Below are positions 1 through 8,000 of a stretch of DNA of 16,935 bases, in pieces. The translations under genes were made by a program, and so were the position numbers. The notes under the pieces were generated by a model, which did no database searches, had not been told where the DNA came from, and worked only from the letters and a program-made list of their open reading frames with translations. The stretch is taken from NCBI GenBank assembly GCA_023229985.1, contig JALNYF010000048.1, forward strand, positions 1-16,935, in the 5' to 3' direction. Origin of the DNA: Bacteroidales bacterium (GTDB lineage: Bacteria > Bacteroidota > Bacteroidia > Bacteroidales > WCHB1-69). Position 1 is the stretch's first letter. Each line of letters begins with the position of its first letter.

Positions 1-1041
1 ATAATCTTCCATATTTGAAATATCATTATACATTGTCGTATCAGATTCTGCAGGGGCAGCTTCGGCAACTTCTTCATTTTCATCATTTTCAAAAGACAAG
101 TCGTTGTCGGCAGCCATCTCATGGGAATTAACAATGTCCAAAGGAACTTCTGTTTCTTCTTGTTTGTTTTCAGGTTTTGCATGCGTGGGAGTGCCTGTTT
201 CCGCTTCAAAATGAATCACATTTTTATCGTATTCTTTACTCAATTCATTTCTTCCCGTAATATAGAGATCGGGTAGTTTTTGTAATTCCGTTTCTTTTTG
301 ATTATCAATTATCTCATCATCATCTTCTTGCATTCTATTAGCCGAAGAGTTCCCATCTTTTTTTCCCTTCTTTTTAAAAATATGAATTTTTGACCAAAAA
401 GAGAGAAAGTTATCGGTAGAAAGATTGTAACATAGTATTAGTAAGATAAAAAGGAGCGTTAAAAGAATAAAAAAGGTGGCAACGACACCGGTTTTCTCCA
501 CCAGGAATCCTTGTGTAATGAAACTACCGAAAGTTCCGGCTACAAAGTTATAGGTTTCTGGGAGGAAGAGAGCCAATATCATAGAAAAACAAGCCATTGT
601 CAATAAAGCAGTTACAGTTGTTTTAACTAAAGGCAGCATCGTTTTATCGAAAGTCATTTTTACACCATACAGAAAAAAGAGGAAAGGAAATCCTATTGAG
701 AAAAAGCCAAAAAAATAATCTACAAAAAAGAATGCTATATATGCGCCCAATGCGCCGCACCAATTGGCAACTTCCTCAGCTCCAAGCTCTACGTATGGAC
801 GGTCTGTGCCATTTGTAAAATAATAAGAGAAAATGGAGATCACTGAAAGAACGGCAAACAAGATAAAAATAATACCATAAATTTTGATCATTATGGGACT
901 TAGCAAGCCACTCTTCCAGGATTTTTTTGATGATTTGCCTGAGGATTTTTTTGATGAATTACTGCTATTTGAAGACGACTTCGATTTTTTGCTCTTGCCA
1001 CTACCCCTGCTATTCGTCTGATAATTAGATAAAGTCCGCAT
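1..1041 (-). CDS. ftsK: FtsK/SpoIIIE-type DNA translocase, N-terminal membrane half (partial, runs off the left edge)
   Basis: The frame is open for 347 codons from an ATG at 1041 to the window edge, so only the N-terminal part is present. Residues 1-45 are a basic Ser/Lys/Gly-rich tail (SKSSSNSSNSSKKSSGK). Four hydrophobic segments follow at about 50-75, 98-127, 138-160 and 184-206, the usual 4TM anchor of FtsK. From about residue 215 there is a cytoplasmic linker, first basic (FKKKGKKDG) and then strongly acidic (stretches of D/E towards the edge). The RecA-like motor and gamma DNA-binding domain would lie beyond the window. In the family, the protein pumps chromosomal DNA through the closing septum and coordinates dimer resolution with XerCD. 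Motifs such as ANWCGALGA and FFSIGFPFLFFLYG resemble Bacteroidota FtsK membrane domains, but without the ATPase the call rests on topology and this resemblance. It is divergent from exbB, with a TAnnTTTG promoter box at 1077-1084. Confidence 0.78.
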   Translation of the reverse strand, partial: MRTLSNYQTNSRGSGKSKKSKSSSNSSNSSKKSSGKSSKKSWKSGLLSPIMIKIYGIIFILFAVLSVISIFSYYFTNGTDRPYVELGAEEVANWCGALGAYIAFFFVDYFFGFFSIGFPFLFFLYGVKMTFDKTMLPLVKTTVTALLTMACFSMILALFLPETYNFVAGTFGSFITQGFLVEKTGVVATFFILLTLLFILLILCYNLSTDNFLSFWSKIHIFKKKGKKDGNSSANRMQEDDDEIIDNQKETELQKLPDLYITGRNELSKEYDKNVIHFEAETGTPTHAKPENKQEETEVPLDIVNSHEMAADNDLSFENDENEEVAEAAPAESDTTMYNDISNMEDY

Positions 1042-1076
1042 ATTATTAAATAAAATTATTATTTACAATGATAGCA

Positions 1077-1084
1077 CAAAATTA
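1077..1084 (-). promoter_or_regulatory. Bacteroidota -7 promoter box upstream of ftsK
   Basis: The minus strand reads TAATTTTG, an exact match to the TAnnTTTG -7 consensus of the Bacteroidota housekeeping sigma factor. It lies 35 bp upstream of the ftsK ATG. I see no TTG-type -33 element at the usual distance, and the surroundings are very AT-rich, so a chance match is possible. Confidence 0.45.
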
Positions 1085-1185
1085 CTATTAATATATGAGA
1101 TTAAGTTTTATCCAATAAAAGAATATCAACAATACTGTGTTTAGAAATAAGAGTGTGAATAATATAAAGGATGATTTTTCGTTTG

Positions 1186-1193
1186 TACTTTTG
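1186..1193 (+). promoter_or_regulatory. Bacteroidota -7 promoter box for exbB-exbD-tonB
   Basis: TACTTTTG matches TAnnTTTG exactly and sits inside the 10-mer GTACTTTTGC that also precedes lepA and the outer-membrane protein gene at 4942. Transcription would start a few bases after the box, at about 1199, leaving a leader of only about 10 nt before the ATG at 1210. This box decides the exbB start: an ATG at 1171 would lie upstream of the transcript. No clear -33 element is visible. Confidence 0.6.
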
Positions 1194-1209
1194 CAATAAA
1201 ATATATTTT

Positions 1210-1863
1210 ATGAATACGTTATTTTTATTAGAAGTTGAAGAACTAAGTATTTTTAAATTAGCATTTGATCCGAACAGTTTATGGATTATGATTCCTCTAT
1301 TTTTAATGCTTGGATTAGAAATCTACATATTTATTGAGCGGTGGCTTACTATTAACAGTGCTTCCAAGGATGATCGTAATTTTATGAACAACATTCGTGA
1401 TTTTATTCATGATGGGAAGTTGGATTCGGCGATGGCGCTATGCAAAGGCAACGACACGCCCTTAGCGAGAATGATTGAAAAGGGTCTGACGCGCATCGGG
1501 AAACCGCTGAATGACGTTGCAGCAGCCATCGAAAATACGGGTGTATTGGAAGTACAAAGGTTGGAAAGAAGAGTTCCCATATTGGCAACCATCGCCGCGA
1601 TTGCTCCCATGTTGGGTTTCTTGGGAACCGTTGTCGGTATGGTAATTGCTTTTCACAACATGGCAGCTAATCCCAACAATTTGGATATTACCGTTCTTTC
1701 CAGCGGCATTTACACTGCCATGATTACCACTATAGCCGGTTTGATTGTCGGCATCATTGCTTATGTTTTCTATAACATGCTGGTTTCCAAAATTTCTCAA
1801 GTGGTACACGTCTTAGAAGCCAAAACCACTGAATTTATGGACTTATTACACGAACCGGTTTAA
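1210..1863 (+). CDS. exbB: ExbB/TolQ/MotA-family proton channel protein
   Basis: This is the channel subunit of an ExbB-ExbD motor, which uses proton flow across the inner membrane to drive a TonB-type transducer. The chosen start gives 217 residues. A transmembrane segment lies at about 24-42 (WIMIPLFLMLGLEIYIFI). A cytoplasmic stretch with the typical LARMIEKGLTRIG and ENTGVLEVQRLERR sequences follows. Then come two more membrane helices: ILATIAAIAPMLGFLGTVVGM, the signature MotA/TolQ/ExbB motif, and the segment around YTAMITTIAGLIVGIIAYV. The three-helix layout and length are normal for ExbB. An in-frame ATG 13 codons upstream (1171) is rejected because the promoter box at 1186-1193 would fall inside the gene. 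exbD follows after 12 bp and tonB directly after that, so the three are surely co-transcribed. Confidence 0.92.
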   Translation: MNTLFLLEVEELSIFKLAFDPNSLWIMIPLFLMLGLEIYIFIERWLTINSASKDDRNFMNNIRDFIHDGKLDSAMALCKGNDTPLARMIEKGLTRIGKPLNDVAAAIENTGVLEVQRLERRVPILATIAAIAPMLGFLGTVVGMVIAFHNMAANPNNLDITVLSSGIYTAMITTIAGLIVGIIAYVFYNMLVSKISQVVHVLEAKTTEFMDLLHEPV

Positions 1864-1875
1864 AATCGTAAAAAA

Positions 1876-2331
1876 ATGGCTATCAATCTGCACAATAAAA
1901 TAAAATTGGAAACGAGTAGCACCTCCATGTCAGACTTGGTGTTCCTGTTACTTATTTTCTTTATGATAACCTCCACTATGGTAGCACCTAATATTATCAA
2001 ACTATCACTACCCGCCAGCAACTCGGGGAGACAAAATACTCCTCGAAATATCGAAGTTTACATCGATTCATTGAAAAATTACTATGTGAATCCGGAAGGA
2101 AAGGGAAATGACTTTCATACAACCGTTGCCGATAGTTTACTACCCGCACTTAGAATTGCCACTCAAAATGACAAATCGGAACAACGCGCCATTATTTTGC
2201 GCTCCGATAAATCTGTGCCGATAGAAAATATTGTTGAGATAATGGACGTTCTTAATGTATTAAACAATGAATTAGAAGCAGCCAAACAGGAACGTTATAA
2301 AGTTGCCTTAGCAACAGAAGGGAAAAATTAA
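1876..2331 (+). CDS. exbD: ExbD/TolR-family biopolymer transport protein
   Basis: A 151-residue protein with a short cytoplasmic N-terminus, one transmembrane helix at about 18-38 and a periplasmic domain of about 110 residues, the standard ExbD layout. The helix begins MSDLVFLLLIFFMITSTM. Asp20 sits where the proton-carrying aspartate of ExbD lies (Asp25 in E. coli), so the key residue is present. The periplasmic part contains NIEVYIDSLKNYYVN and ends in a segment like the conserved ExbD repeat (RAIILRSDKSVPIENIVEIMDVLN, given here only as position 109-132 for orientation of the RSDKSVP motif). It is flanked by exbB (12-bp gap) and tonB (2-bp gap), with which it should form one motor. No sign of truncation. 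Confidence 0.92.
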   Translation: MAINLHNKIKLETSSTSMSDLVFLLLIFFMITSTMVAPNIIKLSLPASNSGRQNTPRNIEVYIDSLKNYYVNPEGKGNDFHTTVADSLLPALRIATQNDKSEQRAIILRSDKSVPIENIVEIMDVLNVLNNELEAAKQERYKVALATEGKN

Positions 2332-2333
2332 TT

Positions 2334-3035
2334 ATGGAAAAAGAGAAAAAAAACCATTTGATTTCAGCAGGCGGAACGCTCATTTCGATGGGAATTGTTC
2401 TTATTTTTTTATTGCTGTGCAGTTTTAAGCAAGAAAATCCACCACCACCGGCAAAAAAAATCATCATGGTGGAATTGGAAGACTACGGCGGCGGTGGCGG
2501 TGGCGGCGGCACTCCCCAACAACCCAAAATCGGTAATAATTCTGTTAGTGAGAATGTCGTTACCGATAATTCCCCCGACGCACCGGTCACACACCTACCC
2601 ATCAACAAAACCACCAATAAAACGAACGAAACCGCCACGCCCAAGATTAATCGCAATGCCATTTATAGTGGTGTGGGCGGTGGCTCAGGCTCAGGTAACG
2701 GAACGGGCAGCGGCAGCGGAACAGGCAGTGGAAAAGGTACCGGTATCGGTGACGGAAACGGCGACGGTATCGGAAACGGTATCGGAGAAGGCACCGGCGA
2801 CAGAGGTTATCGTAAAAAACCTAACATCGTCATTGATGTACACGAAAAAGGAGAAGTCCATGTTGAAGTGCTAGTAGATGCCAACGGTAACGTCACCAAA
2901 GCAAGAATTATCCCCGGCAAAACGACCATTACCAATACTGCCATCCAAAACGAATGCCTTCGCAGAGCTAAAGCTGCTCAATATATTACCGGCAAAGAAG
3001 AATTTCGGCATATTATATTTCGTCCACAAAGCTAA
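2334..3035 (+). CDS. TonB-family energy transducer with glycine-rich periplasmic linker
   Basis: A 233-residue protein with an N-terminal signal anchor at about 12-30 (LISMGIVLIFLLLCS), a short PPPPAKK motif at 36-42, eight consecutive glycines at 52-59, a Thr/Asn-rich spacer (60-112), a Gly-rich low-complexity stretch (113-158) and a C-terminal TonB-like domain from about 163. That domain contains GEVHVEVLVDANGNVTKARI and ends in a short beta strand (HIIFRPQS). TonB proteins carry motor energy to outer-membrane TonB-dependent receptors by spanning the periplasm and touching the receptor TonB box. Classical TonB has a Pro/Lys linker; here glycine largely replaces it. The gene is last in the exbB-exbD-tonB operon. 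It could also be a TolA-like protein, but the strand pattern of the C-terminus favours TonB. Its TAA stop overlaps the stop codon of the convergent amidohydrolase gene. Confidence 0.82.
   Translation: MEKEKKNHLISAGGTLISMGIVLIFLLLCSFKQENPPPPAKKIIMVELEDYGGGGGGGGTPQQPKIGNNSVSENVVTDNSPDAPVTHLPINKTTNKTNETATPKINRNAIYSGVGGGSGSGNGTGSGSGTGSGKGTGIGDGNGDGIGNGIGEGTGDRGYRKKPNIVIDVHEKGEVHVEVLVDANGNVTKARIIPGKTTITNTAIQNECLRRAKAAQYITGKEEFRHIIFRPQS
2487..2510 (+). repeat. Run of eight glycine codons (GGC/GGT) in the TonB-like gene
   Basis: Eight consecutive GGC or GGT codons form a short GGN trinucleotide tract encoding an octa-glycine just after the PPPP motif. Such tracts can lose or gain whole codons by slippage without breaking the frame. 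Confidence 0.85.
2670..2807 (+). repeat. Low-complexity Gly-X repeat encoding the TonB linker
   Basis: Forty-six codons in which nearly every second residue is glycine (patterns GSGSGNGTGSGSGTG and GDGNGDGIGNG). The DNA is an irregular array of GGNANCGG-type hexamers, more GC-rich than its surroundings. It encodes a flexible, presumably disordered periplasmic linker. Confidence 0.85.
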
Positions 3036-4225
3036 CCTAATTCTCCCAAAACTACCTGACTTAGAACGCCAACTGCTGTTTGCAGTGCCGTTTCATCAAT
3101 ATCAAAATAGGCAGAATGTAAGGCTCCCCTACTCTCACCAATCGGCGGTTGTGTGCCTAAACGGAAAAAAGTTCCCGGTACTTTTTGCAAATAATAAGAA
3201 AAATCTTCGGCGGTCATTCGCTTCGGAATTGTTATCACTTTCTCCGCACCCAACCATTTGGACGCATATCCACTCACCCGACGCGTAACTTCGGGGTCAT
3301 TCATCAAAACGGGATAACCGTTCCTAATATTTACCTCACAAGAGCCTCCCATCTCCCGCGCAGTACGGGTGGCAATATCCGTTATCATCGCCAATACCTT
3401 TACGCGCCACTCTTCGCTAAAAGTTCGAAAAGTTCCCGCAATCACCGCCTTGTCAGGAATGATATTACAACTTCCCTCAGCCAGCAATCGCCCAAATGAC
3501 AAAACCATATCCACATCACCGGGTTTAGCACGATTTACCTGACAATCAATTTCTTCTATAACCTTTGCCGCAATTATGATGGGGTTCACTATTTCGTCAA
3601 CTAAAGCAGCGTGCCCGCCTTTTCCCAAAACGGTCAGATGTATTTCGTCGGTGGAAGCCATGAATGCTCCCTCGCGCAAACCGATGGTCCCGCTCCGAAG
3701 CTCAGGACTCACGTGCAAACCGAAAATGGCATCAACGTGAGGATTTTCAAGCACACCGGCTTCTATCATGAAAGGAGCACCGCCCTCGTATTCTTCTTCC
3801 GATGGCTGAAATATTGCCTTTACATTTCCCGAAAACAGATCCTTACACTCATTCAAAACCATCAATGTTCCCAACAGTGCCGCCATGTGTACATCATGAC
3901 CACAAGCGTGCATCACCCCTTCATTTACAGAAGAATAAGTAGCGTTCGTCATTTCCGTAATCGGCAAGGCGTCCATATCCGCCCGCAGTGCGATGGTTTT
4001 ACCACTTCCGTTTTTGCGAGTTCCGGATAACAATGCCACGATCCCGTGACCTGCTACATCCTTATTATAAGGAATTTGCAAATCATCTAAACATTTACAA
4101 ATAAAAATTGCTGTTTGCTCTTCTTTGCCGGACAATTCAGGATGTTGGTGCAAATATCGCCGTATTTCCACAATTTGCGAAAAAAAACGACTAATTGCCC
4201 GATTCATCACTAACACATCTGACAT
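3032..4225 (-). CDS. M20-family metallopeptidase / N-acyl-amino-acid amidohydrolase
   Basis: A 397-residue hydrolase of the M20D (hippurate hydrolase / IAA-amino acid hydrolase ILR1-like) type, which cleaves N-acyl groups from amino acids. Visible signatures are RRYLHQHPELSGKE (22-35), the metal-binding HACGHDVHMAALLG (Cys108, His110), the catalytic glutamate pair in QPSEEEYEGGAP (Glu143-Glu144), the metal ligand His171 in GLHVSPE, and the C-terminal MTAEDFSYYLQKVPGTFFRLG and LHSAYFDID segments that supply the last histidine. All expected ligands are present and the length is typical, so it should be active; the dimerisation domain occupies about 185-300. I see no signal peptide, so it is probably cytosolic. 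It starts 3 bp after the upstream outer-membrane protein gene and is almost certainly co-transcribed. The substrate (acyl amino acid, small peptide or cell-wall derivative) cannot be told from sequence. Confidence 0.9.
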   Translation of the reverse strand: MSDVLVMNRAISRFFSQIVEIRRYLHQHPELSGKEEQTAIFICKCLDDLQIPYNKDVAGHGIVALLSGTRKNGSGKTIALRADMDALPITEMTNATYSSVNEGVMHACGHDVHMAALLGTLMVLNECKDLFSGNVKAIFQPSEEEYEGGAPFMIEAGVLENPHVDAIFGLHVSPELRSGTIGLREGAFMASTDEIHLTVLGKGGHAALVDEIVNPIIIAAKVIEEIDCQVNRAKPGDVDMVLSFGRLLAEGSCNIIPDKAVIAGTFRTFSEEWRVKVLAMITDIATRTAREMGGSCEVNIRNGYPVLMNDPEVTRRVSGYASKWLGAEKVITIPKRMTAEDFSYYLQKVPGTFFRLGTQPPIGESRGALHSAYFDIDETALQTAVGVLSQVVLGELG

Positions 4226-4228
4226 TAT

Positions 4229-4942
4229 TTAGAATAAACTGATTGAAACTCCTACCGACATCGGGTAAATCTTAGGACCTTTGCCTTCGTCAAAAACTTT
4301 ATTCAACTGATATGAGTAAAAAACACCAAAAGCTTTCCACCCCATTCTCAGGTAAACGTCTGCACTAAATTTTTGCTTATAATAGAAATCTTTATTCTTA
4401 TAATTCAAAAAATCGCCTTCCACTCCATTAAAATCATCCCCTTTGTAGCGATGTGACATACCTGCGACCAATCCGACGTTGATTCCGACCCCAATTTTGA
4501 AACCGGAAGAATGTCTATAACGAATTTCAAAAGGAATATGACAATTCACGTAAGAAACACGATTCAATTTATAATCAATATTTTCGGGAATCAGATAATA
4601 CTTCATCACATCAGTTTCTTTGTCCATCTTTAATACACAATTGGAAAACTGTGTGTAATAGGTGAATCCAACTCCCAATCCAAAAGAAACGGGGCCTTTT
4701 TTAGGAGTAAGGAAATCCCACAAAACGGCAACATTGAAACCGGGGTTAAATTTTTTAAAATTGCCCTGGGAGGGTGTCCCCATCCAAAAAGAATGGTAAA
4801 TATCAAAAACCAATCTGTCGCGAACAACAACAGGTCTGTCTATTTTGTCAAGTAAGTTTTGGGGTTTACCTGCAACATCATTTTGAGCATAACTCACAAC
4901 GCCAATCAGACAAACAACTATACAGAGAATTATTTTCTTCAT
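4229..4942 (-). CDS. Putative outer-membrane beta-barrel protein
   Basis: A 237-residue exported protein of unrecognised specific function. It has a Sec signal peptide, MKKIILCIVVCLIGVVSYAQ, probably cleaved after about residue 19. The rest alternates aromatic and small residues in strand-like segments (FNPGFNVAVLWDF, VSFGLGVGFTYYTQF, FKIGVGINVGLVAG, FSADVYLRMGWKAFGVFYSY) and ends in the strand MSVGVSISLF with a terminal phenylalanine, the usual C-terminal signal for outer-membrane insertion. About eight strands would fit, resembling the broad Bacteroidota PorT/OMP_b-brl family. A -7 promoter box lies 17 bp upstream of the ATG. The amidohydrolase gene follows after 3 bp, hinting at a shared regulon rather than a proven joint function. 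Confidence 0.75.
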   Translation of the reverse strand: MKKIILCIVVCLIGVVSYAQNDVAGKPQNLLDKIDRPVVVRDRLVFDIYHSFWMGTPSQGNFKKFNPGFNVAVLWDFLTPKKGPVSFGLGVGFTYYTQFSNCVLKMDKETDVMKYYLIPENIDYKLNRVSYVNCHIPFEIRYRHSSGFKIGVGINVGLVAGMSHRYKGDDFNGVEGDFLNYKNKDFYYKQKFSADVYLRMGWKAFGVFYSYQLNKVFDEGKGPKIYPMSVGVSISLF

Positions 4943-4959
4943 TTTATAAAATTAAGTTG

Positions 4960-4967
4960 CAAAAGTA
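4960..4967 (-). promoter_or_regulatory. Bacteroidota -7 promoter box for the outer-membrane protein / amidohydrolase pair
   Basis: The minus strand reads TACTTTTG, matching TAnnTTTG, within GTACTTTTGC as at exbB and lepA. It is 17 bp before the ATG at 4942 and is preceded by an A-tract. No clear -33 element is seen. It makes the two downstream genes a probable separate transcription unit from the giant adhesin gene. Confidence 0.6.
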
Positions 4968-5072
4968 CATATTTTTTTTGTATGTGTTGCGATTCTGAAA
5001 AACATTTTATCAATCATACGACAAATAAACGGAGTATTAAAAAATAACAAGTTTTACGACAACAAATTAATT

Positions 5073-8000
5073 CTAATAATGTTGAATAACCAATTTTGAT
5101 TGCGACACTCTCCCCATTACATCAACACAACGCAATACATAAATACCGGGTGCCCAATCGCTTGTATTCACACGATGATTATATTCTTGTTCAACAGTCA
5201 GCAATTGAATAAGTTGCCCGTAAGCATTGTATATATAAATCGTTTCAAGGTCTTCCGCAATCACGTTCACATATTCAGAAGCAGGATTCGGATAGATTAG
5301 ACAGTTTTGAAGGCTGTTTTCGGCAATATTTGTACTCACATTGACGGTAAAAAATGCCGTATCGGTACAGAAATTATCGTTGGCAACGACGACAAAATAT
5401 TCTGTCGTGTCAGATGGTGCAACCGTAATGGTGGCTGTGGTGTCGCCCGTATTCCATGAAAAGCTGTCTCCACCTTCGGCGGTCAACGTTGTAAATTCGC
5501 CCGCTGATATTTCACTATCGCCAGATATAACTGCTTCCGGAGTCGCAACAATCGTAAGATTTAAAATTGCAACGCTGTCGCACGCACCGGCAACGTCATA
5601 TGAATGTGTATATTCACCGGAAACATACAAAACTTCTCCATCCCATTCGTAAGAATCGCAAGCAGTTTCTGAAAAACGAGTGGTATCTGGGTAATAAATG
5701 GTCAAATTCAACGTCACCACACTATCACAGCCCTGCGTACTTGTGAAGGTCTGAGAATATTCCCCACTCATTGTAAGCAGTTCATTATTAAATAAATAGC
5801 TTTCACATGCAGAAATATTCAAAGTGGTTTCCAAAATGTCGGTAATCGTCAAATGAAGGGTTACCATGCTATCACAACCGGCTGTTGTTTGCCACAAATT
5901 TTGGTAAGTTCCACTCTGGGTGTAAGTCGTGCCATTCCAGGTGTAAGAGTCACATGCCACAGGGTAAAAATCATTGTTATATGACTGATTAATAACAAGT
6001 TCTAAAATAACCGTACTATCACATTCATTGGCAGCCGTGAAAACTACCGAATAGTTGCCACTTTGCGTATAAGTATTGCCATTATATAAATAAACATCGC
6101 AAGCCGTATCTCTTATAAATGTAGTAACTGAATGATTAACAGTTAAATGCAATGTCACGATGCTATCGCAGCCGATGGCTGTTTGCAAAGTCCGCACATA
6201 GTCACCGCTTTGTGTAAAAATTTCATTATTCCAAGAATAGACATCACAATCCGTAGCCGAAAAATCGGTTTCAACGCTGTGCCCGATGGTCAAATGCAAC
6301 GTTACCACACTGTCGCAGCCCAGATAACTTTCATAATGTTTTGTATAATCACCTGATTGGTAATAGGTTGTACCGTCCCAAGTATAGCTTTCGCAGGCAC
6401 TTTCATTCCATTCGTTGGTTACTTCGCTATGAATAGTCAAATGAAGTGTTACCACACTGTCGCAGCCTAAATAACTTTCATAATGATGTGTATAATCACC
6501 TGATTGGTAATAGGTTGTACCGTCCCAACTAAAACTATTGCAAGCAGTTTCCGAAATATCATTCAATAGGGTACAACCCTCTGTATTAAAGCTCCATACC
6601 ACCGACCAAGGCGAGTTTCCGTTCCCATCATAGCCGCGCACGCGCCAATAATAAGTGGTATTGGGCAACAATCCTTGCAGAGGCGTTGTGATAGAAGCTG
6701 TCGTAACAGATTGAAAATCTGCAAAATCGTTGCTCAAAGCATACTGCAATTCATAACCGATTACATTGCTCAAAGATGTCCATTCAAAAAGCTGCCCGTC
6801 CTGGGGAATGCCCGTGCTTAAATCTGCAGGAGCAATCAATGACGGCGCAATAGTCAAATTGTATTGTGTATTAAAAGCCCAAACAACCGACCATTCCGAC
6901 GTATCGACTTCGTTCATCACTCGCACGCGCCAATAGTAGGTCTCTCCATAGCGCAAAGATGGAGTAGTAGCATAATTGTAGCTTCTTTGGGCGATGTACA
7001 TATTGGCAGAATTGAAAAGTGGTGTAACGTCATACTGGTACTGATAGTAAGTGCCACCGGAGTAGGAACTCCAATTTAATTGGGGAGTTAATGTGGTGAC
7101 GGTAGCTCCGTTGCTTGGTGATACCAAATTTAAAGAAGGACGAGTGGTAAAAGACCAAATAACCGACCATTCCGAAGTATCAACTTCATTCATCACACGC
7201 ACCCGCCAATAGTATGTTTCTCCGTAATGTAGCGCCGGCGTGGTTACATAAGTATAACTTGATGTACGTAAGCCGGTTACAAAATAGGGAGAATCAAAAT
7301 TGGAACTCGTATCACATTGATATTCATAATATGTGCCCCCGGATAAGCTATTCCATTCCAACTGCGGTTTCGTAGTAGAAACCGTTGCACCGTTGCTCGG
7401 GGATATCAAGCTAAAAGAATTTCTGGTTGTAAAAGACCAAACCACCGACCAATCGGAAGTATCGACTTCGTTCATCACACGCACCCGCCAATAATATGTT
7501 TCTCCGTAATGTAGCGCCGGCGTGGTTACATAAGTATAACTTGATGTACGTAAGCCGGTTACAAAATAGGGAGAATCAAAATTGGAACTCGTATCACATT
7601 GATATTCATAATAAGTGCCACCGGAAAAACTATTCCATTCCAACTGCGGTTTCGTAGTAGAAACCGTTGCACCGTTGCTCGGGGATAACAAGCTAAAAGA
7701 ATTTCTGATTGTGAAAGACCAAATGGCAGACCAATCGGAAGTATCGACTTCATTCATCACACGCACTCGCCAATAATATGTTTCACCGTAATGCAGCGCC
7801 GGTGTGTTTACATAAGTATAACTTGATGTACGTAAGCCGGTTACAAAATAGGGAGAATCAAAATTTAAACTCGTATCACATTGGTATTCATAATAAGTGC
7901 CGCCGGAAAAACTATTCCATTCCAACTGCGGTTTCGTAGTAGAAACCGTTGCCCCGTTGCTCGGGTATAACAAGCTAAAAGAATTTTTGATTGTAAAAGA

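Noticed and set aside
1171..1209. Upstream ATG extending exbB by 13 codons
   Set aside because: The extension contains the -7 promoter box TACTTTTG (1186-1193), and its residues (IFRLYFCNKIYF) do not look like an ExbB N-terminus. The ATG at 1210 fits the promoter and the family.
2395..2874. 159-codon frame overlapping the tonB-like gene in another phase
   Set aside because: It arises from the GC-biased Gly-X codons read out of frame (Ala/Val-rich low complexity). The TonB frame has the signal anchor, the C-terminal domain and the operon spacing.
3178..3188. GTACTTTTTGC on the plus strand, resembling the shared promoter 10-mer
   Set aside because: It has one extra T, which breaks the TAnnTTTG spacing, and it lies inside the amidohydrolase coding region with no gene start downstream.
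4962..4986. Weak inverted repeat around the T-tract (ACATA ... TATGT) upstream of the outer-membrane protein gene
   Set aside because: Only about five pairs with a 9-base loop, overlapping the promoter box. Too weak for a terminator or an operator claim.
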